The notes under the pieces were generated by a model. The model searched no databases, was not told where the DNA came from, and worked only from the letters and a program-made list of their open reading frames with translations. A DNA stretch of 64,000 bases from Cryptomeria japonica (taxonomy: Eukaryota; Streptophyta; Pinopsida; Cupressales; Cupressaceae), in assembly GCF_030272615.1 (NCBI RefSeq), contig NC_081406.1, positions 144,686,091 to 144,750,090 on the forward strand. The letters are read 5' to 3'. Below, piece after piece: positions 34,119 through 44,557 of the stretch. Each line of letters opens with the position of its first letter. Within the stretch, counting starts at the first letter, position 1. The position numbers and the translations under genes are program-made.

Positions 34119-34126
34119 TATTTATA
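34119..34126 (-). promoter_or_regulatory. Candidate TATA box for the antisense PMD gene (E)
   Basis: TATAAATA on the - strand, 89 bases before the exon 1 ATG. In A the matching place (about 47482-47489) reads TATATGTA. Position and orientation fit an antisense promoter just inside the 3' LTR. Confidence 0.5.
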
Positions 34127-34231
34127 GACTGCCCTAGCCTAGTCCTAGCCCTCATTTCCCGAGTCAGTCTTCGTTATCCCATGATTCTGTCACTTTATCC
34201 GGTCAATCCATTCTAGCCTTTCTTTCTTATT

Positions 34232-34378
34232 GAGAGATTGTCTGTGATCTTTTCAGACATTTTTCATACAATCTCTCGAGGGGGCATATCATTCCCATCT
34301 TGGGGCAACTTTGTATCAGTTCATCTTATCTTCTTTGATACAACGCGACAAGCTGCATTGTCTCAAAGAGGGGCAAAA
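34232..34378 (+). other. Two hairpins and polypurine tract before the E 3' LTR
   Basis: The first inverted repeat is gagagattgt 34232-34241 / acaatctctc 34268-34277, with an inner gtctg/cagac pair, followed by a purine run gaggggg (34278-34284). The second is 34332-34347 / 34354-34369 with a 6-base loop and about 13 of 16 pairs. The tract aaagaggggcaaaa then abuts the LTR. A has the same two hairpins at 47600-47638 and 47686-47723. Confidence 0.65.
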
Positions 34379-35005
34379 TGTAGACACCTAAAATTGTCCA
34401 GTCTAATTAAATAAATATTTTATTTATTTAATTACTTTAGCCTAATTCTTCTATTAATTAAATAAATCTTTATTTATTTAATTAATTCATTAGCCTTTTC
34501 TACCCATGACACATGTCATTCATCTCTTAATTCCTACACTACCTACCCTTTCATTATTTTATTATTTTCTTTACCTACCCTCTAATCATAGCCGACCTCC
34601 TTTTACACCTCTCAATCTTATCCCTCCATTTTCATATAATGTCTTCTATATAAGGAGATGCTTCCTTCATTATCAAACCCTAACTACCCAACTACTTGAC
34701 TACACTACGCTTTTCATATGCGATCCTACTTGCAACCACATTCCGTTCTTTGTTGAGCTCTTGTGTACATAAAATCTGAGAGAAAATATATCAAGCAAGA
34801 TCAATGGAGATAGGAAGAATGGAGATTCAAACCCTAAAGAACATGTGATGGTATAATCTTTGTGATTTCATTTGATTTGCATTGTCTTAGGTAATTTTCA
34901 TATGTTATGGTGGATCTTTGTTATTGTTAGGCTAGGGTTTTGTGGTTGAATTCATTTAGTCTTTCAATGTTGTTATTGTTGTTATATCCATTTTCACCAT
35001 ATACA
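34379..35005 (+). repeat. Element E 3' LTR
   Basis: 627 bp from TGTAGACACC to tataca, followed by gagag. The TATA-like box is at 34647-34654 and the candidate splice donor GT at 34851-34852. Confidence 0.93.
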
Positions 35006-35871
35006 GAGAGTATCTCCCAGTGTTGTGCAAAATAGACCTGCATTCAAATGCTCTATGCCCAAACTTGTTGCATGCATAGCAGTTTCCATTGAATCTATTG
35101 GATCTAGGCTTATTATTTAGAAAATAAGGAAAATAATTGTAGGCCTTGCTTCTACACACATTAGCAGTATGTCCTTCTTTGAGACAATTAAAGCAAATAA
35201 GTTTTAAACTTTTGCTTACCTTTATCCTTTGATGTTGGTTGCTTCTTTGATGCTACATCTTTTGTTCTAGAGGTCTCACCTTCCTCATACCCAGAGAAAC
35301 CAAGTCCAGTGGTATTCTTTACCGGTTTTGTTGATTCAAGCTTTTGCTCTAGCTTAGCAGTACTCTGATTGAATTTGGCAAGTATCTCCTTTGTCTCAGT
35401 AAGTTCTTTGAAAATATAAGCATTGGATTCCTTCAAGGTTGCATTCTCAGAAATAGCCATGTTTTGTTCACCTTGCATTTCTTCTTTTTCCACTTTACTC
35501 TCTTGGAGATGAGCGGTAAGGGCACTAATTTCTTGCTTCAACTTGGAGATCTCAATATCTTTGTCTTTTACCAGATCTTCAGCTTTCCTTTGGTTCTCAA
35601 GCTCTTGACATATTCTGATAGTCAGTCCTTCCAATTCCCTTCTCAGGTTGGCATTAGATTCATTTAGTTTTTCAACTTCTTCAACTAGGGCATCCATGTC
35701 TACTTCATCAGAAGAACTATTTTTAGTAAGCTCCATTAGTTTCTCAGCATGCTCTCTTCTTTTGGCCAAAGAGGCTTTATACTTGACTTTGAGTTCATCA
35801 TAGGCTCTCTTAGTCTGAGTGAGATGATGAGTAAGTTCCTTCATAGTGTATTCCCCCATATCTCCTTCCAA
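35006..35871 (-). pseudogene. Element D gag-like ORF, 5' part (coiled coil plus zinc knuckles)
   Basis: Read on the - strand. An ORF starts only about 25 bases after the primer site (35871, MEGDMGEYTMKEL). Residues 1-190 are a long heptad-rich coiled coil (LRRELEGL, ISKLKQEISAL), followed by a Lys/Thr/Ser linker ending at 35188. One frameshift later come two zinc knuckles: CFNCLKEGHTANVC (about 35200-35160) and CYACNKFGHRAFEC (about 35070-35030). The usual copia UBN2 gag domain is absent. The frame is then cut by element E and resumes at 20427. Likely an RNA-binding particle protein of a non-autonomous element. Confidence 0.72.
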
Positions 35872-35895
35872 GTGGTTAGACTTATAGAAAGGTTG

Positions 35896-35907
35896 GCTCT
35901 GATACCA
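35896..35907 (-). other. Primer-binding site (initiator Met tRNA), element D
   Basis: tggtatcagagc on the - strand, an exact match to the complement of plant initiator-Met tRNA, two bases after the LTR end. Confidence 0.92.
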
Positions 35908-35909
35908 AT

Positions 35910-36969
35910 TGATTAATACTAAGAGGGGGGGGGTGAATTAGTATACCAAAAAACACTGAACTCAAACTTCTAAATAGTTTAGCAGATAACCAATGTAATA
36001 GATTCACCCACAAAACCACAATCACCATAACACAAGATATTTGACGTGGAAACCCGAATGGGAAAAACCACGGTGAGCAGAAACTCACAAGTAACTATCT
36101 GCATAATAGAAACCAGACCGGTTAAGGTCATACAATGTTCTTTACCAGAACAGATCTTGTTAGGAATCTAGATCTTTGTTAGGAGACAAGTCTTGTTAAA
36201 GATTACCTTGTGAGAGGATTTTAGATCCACAGTTGTGAACCACCTTGTTAGAGGATTTACAAAGGCTTTGCTAGGCCTATCCGGTTAAGGGTTTCAGACT
36301 TGTTGAAGATATGAGTAATCAACAAGTGGGTGATCTAGATACTAGCACAATATGCTTGGTTAGATCCTTGATAGCTCATTGTTAATGCACTTTAGCATTA
36401 CTTCAGTCTTCAGTATCTCAACACTCTACACAGACCTAATCTTCTTCTGCAAAGATCGTACATAACCTTGTCTATCTCACATACACATATATCTCTCATA
36501 CATACAAACCCTAGACATGATGTCCTTATAAAGGATTCTGATTTCATGTCAGTCCAATAGGATTAGATTACAAGTTCCTAGGTTCAATGCATCTAGACAC
36601 ATTTGGTAACACGACACAAAATCATCGCCAAAGTGCCAATGGATGCTAACTCATCATAGAGTAATACCGGTTCATACAATTTACCGAATACTGGTTGTCA
36701 AAATGAAGACTGGAAAAATGTTAACTACCGCTTTGTTCCTTCGTACCGCTTGAGATCCTCGAACTGCTTGAGGTCTTCATACCGCTTTGGGTCTTTAGTC
36801 AATTTGTGACCAGTAACATCTTTTGTAAAACACTGATAGTCTAAAGACTATAATACATAATACTAGTTGGAACAATTACCGGTTGAGCATAACTCATACA
36901 TCAAGAAAGTGTACACAAAGCAAGTGTGTGTCCATCAATGATAATCACAACATCATCAAAATGCCAACA
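35910..36969 (-). repeat. Element D 5' LTR
   Basis: On the - strand starts TGTTGGCA (36969) and ends attaatca (35910). It lacks about 55 bp near its end that the 3' LTR and C keep. A TATAAGG-type box lies near 36524-36530, and the atagtctaaagactat palindrome at 36836-36851. The bases after it (36970-36974, agagt) are the right target duplication. Confidence 0.92.
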
Positions 36970-36974
36970 AGAGT

Positions 36975-39251
36975 AAAGTTGTTTCATAAGGTATTGGACC
37001 ATCCTCTTCATCCTCTAAGGACAAAACCTCTGAATGTAATGTCACAACCCATCGAGGTAAATTCACTTTGCAAGGTATTCCACCCAAGACCCCAACCTCA
37101 TCATCTACCAAAAATGAGTATGACCTTGTAGATTAGTTAGGGAAGAAACCCGACCTCATTTCCATCCTTGAGCTCTTGCATATATCCCTTTCACATAAGC
37201 CATTATTGATAAAACCTTGAGAGAAACCTCCATACCCACTGATCTGAACGTGGACCAATTTCAAGCCATGGTGGGATACCTTTCCACTCTACGTTGCCTT
37301 ACATTCACAGAAGCTGATGATGTATCTATATAATAGCCACAGAATGCACCTCTCTACATTGAGGCCATTCTCCATAAAACCATATCAAACAAGTCTTGAT
37401 AGACGGAGGAGCAAGTTTGAACATTTGTACATTGAACACTATTAAACAATTGGGATATATCGAACAAATTATAAATTCAAAGAACAAGATCACTATTAAA
37501 GCATATGATGACAAAGAATGCTCATCCAAGGGGGCAATCATCTTACCTCTGAGAATTGGGCCAATCATTAAGGATGTGGTTTGTGAAGTCCTGGATCTAG
37601 ATCTCACATACAACATTCTTTTCAGACGTCCATGGATACATGAAATGAGAGAAGTTCCATCAACATATCATTAATGTATCAAATTACCTTACAATGGAGT
37701 TGAAGTAACAATAAAAGTTGATCCAAATCCATTCATATATTATAATAACCTATGACCAGGATAAAAAATAATAATTCCAATTAACAAAGAAGCAACTCCA
37801 TCATCAACATATGTGGATCCAGAATCATTAAAACCTTATACATTAAAACAAGGTGATCTTAAAGGAAAATAAAAGGACAATTACATGGGAGATTATACTT
37901 TGAATCAAACCATGTATTTAAGACATATAATGGATTCTCCTAAAGATTATGGATGACTACATCCTTCTAAAAAAGTATCCACTATTACTATAAAATGGGA
38001 TCCCACTATATTCTACAAATGGGGTGAGATGGAAGAAGAAGATCTTCACAAAATGCTTTATAAAGAACTTAAAGAGGAATCTACGCAAGATCGCATAAAA
38101 ATACCATGTGAAAAGTATGGTAAAGGATTTAAGTTCTTGCAAAAATTCATATATGATGGTAAAGGCCCTCTTGGGTTAAAAAAGAAAGGAATTGTTGAAC
38201 TATTGCAACCAGAGTTAACATTAAAGACTCAGCGCTCCAAGGGACTTGGCTTCATACCCCTTAGATTAGGCACTCACAGTTCTAAAGAAGCATTGCAAAT
38301 CACAGACTCTAATGACCAACAAGAAAAGAAACACTATTCCACAAACTCTAACGAATGAGAATGGGGTTCAGACAAGTCATCTAGTGATTGTGAGCTCACC
38401 AAAACATTCAGGGAACCAGGTGAACCCATGGAAGAAGAAGAGTTTAACAAAAAATTCATAGTTGGTCAAGTAACTCTATTAGAGTCTTCATCACAAGAAA
38501 AGAAAGATAGTGGAGAATCGTGGATAAAAACATTTTGGGATCTCGAACCCTCAACATCTCAAGGTTATAGGTCAAAACCGCGAAGAGTGAAGACTCCCAT
38601 TGTTGAGTGTCCCTCTAGTGATATCGATTTGGATTCGTCTACAATTGAGGTTGATGAGGAGAGTTGTAGCGTGAACCTAATGATTGCATTGAAATACCCA
38701 AAGACTCTTGTGTCTTTACTCTTACTTCCATTGACTTTGAAAACATGGATGAACTTCTCCTCGTTCATCCACAACTAATTGATTGGAACCAACAAGGGCC
38801 TCCACAACTAGACACCTTCCAAAATGATGAGGCCTTCATTGACTACCTTGGCATAAGAAATGATCTACTTCTCGGGGACCGCAAAGCAAGATATATCATA
38901 GAAATCGATAGCGCAACATATCTTGGAGAGAACACCAGACCTTCTAGTTGCAAAAGTATAAAAATAAAAACAAATAATGGGTCTTATGGTGAAAACCACA
39001 TTTTGGCACCATCTGACCCTAAAAAAGTAAAAATAAAGGATGTATCCAAAGGTGAAAACCTCTCTGAGGTGCCCAAGGATGAAAGGTTTGACACTTTCCC
39101 TATGACATTATATGAAGATAAATCATCAACGCTAGTGGAGGATACTATCAAGACAATTATTGGCACAGAGGAAGTTCCACATAACATATTCTTAGCACAA
39201 TCTCTGATAGAAAAAGAAAGACCAAAGTTCATAAGTTTCTTTAAAGAGTGA
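36975..39251 (+). pseudogene. Element A protease, G-patch-like stretch and spacer
   Basis: Continuation of A after D. The region before protease is recognisable by comparison with E (ggtaaattcactttgcaagg at 37053). The protease centre is LIDGGASLNIC (about 37396), followed by a worn LLF.RPWIH block. The G-patch-like block has YGKGFKFLQKFIYDGKGPLG (about 38118) and KGLGF. The acidic spacer runs on to 39251. Stops and frame changes are frequent (37672, 37755, 37870, 38356, 38640-38745). The order is the same as in E. Confidence 0.82.
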
Positions 39252-40898
39252 AAAATCAACTTTGCATGGTCATATGCAAATATGCCTGGATTGGACCCCA
39301 ATATAGTAATGCATCATTTGACAGTTACTCCAAGAGTTAAATGTCTAAAATAAAATTTGAGAAAAATGCATCCACAGGTGGCACTATTAGTCAAGGAAGA
39401 GTTCGAGAAATTCTTGGATGTGAGATTCATTAGATCGATTGACTACCTTAAGTGGATTTATAACTTAGTACCTGTCTGTAAACTAGATCGCAGTATCAGA
39501 ATATGTACAGATTTCAAAGACATCAATAAAGCTTGTCCTAAAGATGATTTCCCACTGCCGAACATTGATTTAATAGTGGATCTTATAGCTAGTCATGCAA
39601 TGTTATCATTGATGGATGGATTCTCTGGGTATAGCCAAATCAAAATAGCACCTGAAGACCAACATAAAACAACATTTACTTGTCCTTGGGGTATCTTTTG
39701 TTGGAATGTTATTCCCTTCGGCTTAAAAAAAGTAGGTGCAACATATCAAAGAGCAATGACAACAATCTTTCATGATATCATGCATGTCATAGTTGAAGAT
39801 TATGTTGATGATCTCCTAGGAAAGTTACTAACAAGAGAAACACACCTTGATATCCTATCTGTGGTTTTTGAATGTCTAGAAAAATACAAAGTTAGACTAA
39901 ATCCTAAGAAGTGTGTCTTCAGGGTGACCTCGGGGAAACTCCTTGGATACATTGTCTCACAAAGAGGAATTGAAGTAGATCCAACAAAAGTCAGAGCTAT
40001 ATTGGAGATGCCACCACCAAAGAATATTAGTCAACCTCACTCCCTACAGGGAAGACTTCAATTGATACATAGATTCATCGCACAACTTGTAGATAAATGT
40101 CATCCTTTTCAGCATTTACTTCATAAGAATATCAAATTCAAATGGGATGATAAGTGTCAACAAGCTTTTAAAATTATCAAAGATTATCTTTTGAGTCCAC
40201 CAGTATTGATGCCACCTATCCTAGGAAAACCCCTATTACTTTACATATGAGCCACGCAAACAACAGTGGGGGCACTATTGGTGCAACAAAATAATGAAGG
40301 CAAGGAAAGAGCAGTATATTATATCAGTCGTACACTGGTTGGTTATGAGCTTAACTACACACTGATTGAGCATGCATGTCTTGTTGTGGTTTTTGCCTTG
40401 CAGAAATTATGTCGTTACATGCTATCTCATAAAACAAAGCTCATTGCAAGGATAGATCCACTCAAATACCTTCTCAATAAGGCAACACTCACTAGCAGAT
40501 TAGCTAAATGGGTTATGATCTTGAGCGAGTTTGACATTGAATATGTAGACAAAAAATCAATAAAAGGACAAGATATTGTAGATCATATGGTAGATGCACC
40601 TATGATTGATGACACCCCCATTATCTCAAAATTCTTAGATGAATCCATTCTTACGATGACAAATGTAAAGCCTTGGCAATTATATTTTGATGTTTCATAC
40701 ACACAACATGGTGCAGGAGCTAGTATCCTCTTCATCACACCTCAAGGGGACTCCATTCCTAAGTCATATCGATTGTCATTTCCTTACATGAATAACATAG
40801 TAGAATACAAAGTATTAACAACAAGATTAAGAATTGCAGTTCAATGGAAGATCCAAGAACTTCATGTTTTTTGGGACTCTCAATTGGTGATTCAATAA
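39252..40898 (+). pseudogene. Element A reverse transcriptase, RNase H and second RNase H
   Basis: RT is open from 39357 to 40250: DFPLPNID, LSLMDGFSGYSQI, PWGIFCWNVIPFG, catalytic YVDD at 39801-39812 and LNPKKCVF. The first RNase H follows (stop TGA at 40248 within its start, then VGALL, RTLVGYELNYT). The second RNase H has YFDVSYT, ILFITPQGDSIP, NNIVEYKVL and VFWDSQLV, so the catalytic Asp, Glu and Asp remain, while the Gly before the last Asp is now Trp. It ends at a stop at 40896. These are the best-preserved frames of A. Confidence 0.92.
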
Positions 40899-42761
40899 GA
40901 AAATGATGATTATTAAACTAAAGATGAAAAGTTAATTCCTTACAAGAAAATGGTGGATGATTTAAAGCAATATTTCACACAGATAATCTTTGAACAAATT
41001 CCGAAGGATAACAATAGAGCTGTAGATGCCATGGCTACCATTGCTTCATTGATTGATATGCGTCAGAATGAGACCCGATATGAGTTCTTGGTGGATAATC
41101 TTTTGGGTCCCTCATATGAAATCACTCCTCTTGAGATGCTATGTGTTGTTGGTCTTGATTCCCCTTGGTACAATATCACTTTCACTTACCTTCGTGATAA
41201 TATCCTTTCACCTAATATTTCCAATAATAAATGTCATACCTTCATTTGTCAATCCTCCTGATATGTCATCTTAGCTTAGACCCTTTATTGTCACGATCTA
41301 GATGGTAGTGTCCTTAGATTTTAGAAAGCGAAAAAGCTCAAATTATGTTACATGAGGTTCACAAAGGTATATGTGGTGCTCACTCTAGTGGTCCAACCTT
41401 ATCCAAGAAATTGATGAGGACTAGATACTACTGACCTACTATGGAAAAAGATTCATATTAGTTTGTCAGAAAATGTAAGCAGTGTCAGATACATGGAGAC
41501 CTTATTCATGCACCAGTGTAGGAACTTCAAACAATTGCTACTCCAGGGCCCTTTTGCTAGTGGGGACTCGACCTCGTAGGTAAGATTCACCCTCCCTCTT
41601 CCAATGACCATAAATTCATTATTACAACCACAAAATATTTTACAAAATGGATTGAAGTTGTTACTCTCACTCAAGTCACTGGAAAGCAAATTTCAACTTT
41701 TATCATTAATTATATCATTTGCTGATACAATGTTCCCATTTCCATTGTCACAGATAACAAGCGTCCTTTCAAGAATCATGATGTTCGTGAGCTTTAGGAT
41801 AGTTTCCATATCCATCATCACTTTTACACCCCATATTACCCCTAAGATAATGGTCAACATGAGGCGTCTAACAAAACTATCCTCAAAATCCTTAAAAAGA
41901 CAGTTGATGATGCTGGTCATAACTGGTATATCCAAATCAACTCCACACTTTGGGCCTACTGCACATGCTCGCACACCTACTAGAGCTACACCTTATTCAC
42001 TTGTCTATGGTACCAAATCTATCTTGCTTATTAAGGTTGAGTTACCATCCCTAAGAGTTTGTGCAATCTAATCAATGATGAAGGTTATAGGGTCTCTCGC
42101 TTACAAGATCTGGAATTATTGGATGAGCGTAGACAAACTGCTTTCAATCATCTCAAAGCATATCATCAAAGAATGGGTTGAAGATACAAGCATAAGGTAA
42201 AGCCTCGCACATTTGAGGTGGGTGACTTCATTCTCAGAGAAAATCATTAGAATCAGTAAGACAGAGAGAAGAAGGGTAAGTTCAAATCAAATTGGCTTAG
42301 GCCTTATGTCATCCAACAATCTATGGATTAGGTGCATATTAGCTCTCAACACTAGTGTTACAAGTGTGGTTGCCGTTGCACCAAAAGATTGACCTGTCAA
42401 TTCCTGATACAACCACTAGACTTATAGAATCCACAAGAGGCTGTTAAACCATGTCGCGAATCCACATGAGGGATGCTGGCCCATTGCCAACAATCTCCCT
42501 CCCAGCGTCACTCACCATGGATTGCGTGATTCAAACCTATGACCAAGCTCTGATACCACTTGTTACAAGTGTGGTTGTCATTACACCAAAAGATCGACCT
42601 GCCAATGCCCGATACAACCACTAGACTTATAGAATCCACAAGAGGCTATTAAACCATGTCACGAATCCATGTGAGGGACACTGGCCCACTGCCAACAACC
42701 AGATGGAGAAACTTTGGAGGATCCGATCAAAAACATGCACCTTCGTAGGTTTTACACATAG
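40899..42761 (+). pseudogene. Element A integrase, broken and carrying TRIM 1
   Basis: Collinear with E integrase. The linker (AVDAMATIASLIDM) is near 41026. The HHCC zone (41350-41490) is in several frames. The core region covers 41560-41900 with the second Asp region near 41745 and the PQ.NGQ.E block worn. The C-terminal zone (42140-42300) is also worn. TRIM 1 interrupts it at 42356-42697, with flanks matching the continuous sequence of E at 29345. It ends at the stop 42759-42761. Confidence 0.85.
42356..42697 (-). mobile_element. TRIM 1 (miniature LTR retrotransposon)
   Basis: Two 137-bp direct repeats (42356-42492 and 42561-42697), each running TGTTACAAG to gccaaca, flank a 68-bp interior. 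On the - strand the interior begins two bases after the right repeat with the Met-tRNA primer site tggtatcagagc (42558-42547) and ends with the purine run gggagggagatt. The flanks actag / accag are a 5-bp duplication with one mismatch. No coding capacity. This is a textbook terminal-repeat retrotransposon in miniature. Confidence 0.92.
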
Positions 42762-44557
42762 TTTTTCAGAATATCCCAATGTCAAAATTAAAAAATAAAA
42801 AATAAAAAATGTTACTTGGTGAAAACCTGGCAAACAGTGCCTTGTGACAAAAAAAAATAATTAAAAAATTGAAAAAATAGTAAAGAGAAATAAATTTGTC
42901 TAATGGTGAAAACTACTTTGGTGGTGCCCTGGGCAAGTACCAGGTGAAAACTGGGTTATCGGTGTCATGTGTAGAGACTTTGCTCGTCTCTTCATCAGGA
43001 TTAAATCTCTTTCACTTTGCACACACTCATAGCCTACCCCTCCATAATAAATTTACCCATTCCAATCATGACTTCTTATTGATCTACCTAATATTGGTTA
43101 AAAATTCATAATAAAACCTCTTTTCATCCTTTCCTTCTATAATAAATCAGATCCAATCTGTAACTAGGGAAAAATCCTAAGTCTAGTGATGGAAGTGGTA
43201 CCCTGAGGATCGCATGTTTTGAGGAGCATTATCTTTTCATTCCTCCTTTTCGTGCACAATCCGCAATAAAAGGTCATTTACATCACCAATTCACAATAAA
43301 TTTTCGTTCTTCTCCGCAATAAAGGTATCAATTTCATGGATTCAATCAGTTTCAGATGAGATGTAATCAATAGTGGACGTTCAACAAATCAAATCTTTCA
43401 ACAAACTTTGGCAACAATAGGGTTTGTAATATTATCTATCCTTTATTAGGCAAACAACATTGTGACCAATCAAACATGTTAACATATGTGGCAAGAAACA
43501 CAAATAACTTGAGGATTTCATTGAATGTTGGTGTCAACTCTTGGTTTTCTTTTGATTTTATCTTTTGGTGACATGTCTTTTAGGTTTTCTAGGATGTCTC
43601 TGACTAGAGAGACTATCTCCAGGATGTCTTTGACTAGAAAGGCGAGGATGGGGTATCTTCACCTATTTTTCTATTTGTGGATTCTCTCTTAGTAATGCTA
43701 TGGCTCATCTAGGGATATGAGGATGCTATGAGTCTAGTATGAAATGGGTAATTCCTTATTTATGTCTGTCTAATCTCTAGGAAAATGGGTATAATGACTT
43801 TCTTTGTCAAACATATACCTAAATTGTTATAACCTATTTTCCATAATAAAGCTCAATGATGATAATAGCACAAGAATCTCTTTTACTTCAATATCTTCTA
43901 CCTTCCATCCACCTTTTCTTTCATTTGTCCTCCATGGTCTCTTCCTAAGTCCATGTAGCTCATTATCATATGACTGAGTATAATGACACACCAAAAAGAT
44001 CTGCATTTCATATAGCTTTCACCTGCATCATTACATGTTAGCACATTATACACATGCATATAAATATCATAATAGCATCACATCCTGCACACATAACTGA
44101 TTAGCATCTAATGTAAGCATTTGCATTCTCATATAAAACATAAAATGACAAAAATATACATCATGCATATCATCATGTAAATAAATCATAAGCATACATC
44201 CATTTGCATTTTACATTTGCATAATGGATAGCATACATATAAATCCAGAAAAGAACAAAATTATATTGCATTTTATCATGTATATATTTGCATCCATATC
44301 ATAATCATCATAATAAAATATGTATACATAAGCTGCATCATCATATAGAATCATCACATCACATTATCATAAACCATATAGAAGCATCACATATCAACAC
44401 ATCCATATAGCCGCCACAAGGATGGGGCATCTCATATATATATATCAAAAATATCAATGTCGTGATACAATGATGCCAAAATATCATATGACTATAAAAT
44501 CACCCGAAGGTGTCTATATCATCATACAAAATTGATACAAAATGGGATCCTAGAGAG
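42762..44557 (+). other. Element A noncoding stretch after pol
   Basis: No gene. It matches 29421-31163 of E: A-rich run, ggtgaaaac blocks, the ccaggatgtct.tgactaga pair near 43590-43640, and a long AT-rich cat/atat region. Confidence 0.6.

Larger units (their letters stand above)
20433..35005 (+). mobile_element. Element E: Tat-lineage Ty3/gypsy retrotransposon inside D
   Basis: 14,573 bp with a perfect 5-bp duplication (gagag). It belongs to the same family as A and has the same order of features. The 5' LTR lacks its second half, the primer site and the first part of the leader. The 3' LTR is complete (627 bp). The + strand coding regions are the least damaged gypsy frames in the window, and the parts of the two LTRs that overlap differ by only a few percent by eye. 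This fits its place as the innermost and youngest of the three-layer stack A > D > E. Confidence 0.94.
11901..36969 (-). mobile_element. Element D: pol-less LTR element with antisense ORF
   Basis: Read on the - strand: 5' LTR 36969-35910, Met-tRNA primer site 35907-35896, gag-like coiled-coil/zinc-knuckle ORF, (element E inserted), second ORF of unknown function, an ORF on the opposite strand, polypurine tract 14252-14236, 3' LTR 14235-11901 (interrupted by solo LTR C). Without E and C it is about 9.3 kb. I find no protease, integrase, RT or RNase H, so it must depend on another element's enzymes. The primer site and LTR ends are copia-like. Element F is a second member of this type. Confidence 0.85.

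Noticed and set aside
42547-42558. A tRNA gene fragment at the gctctgatacca sites
   Set aside because: These 12-mers are primer-binding sites of TRIMs and copia-type elements, with no cloverleaf around them.
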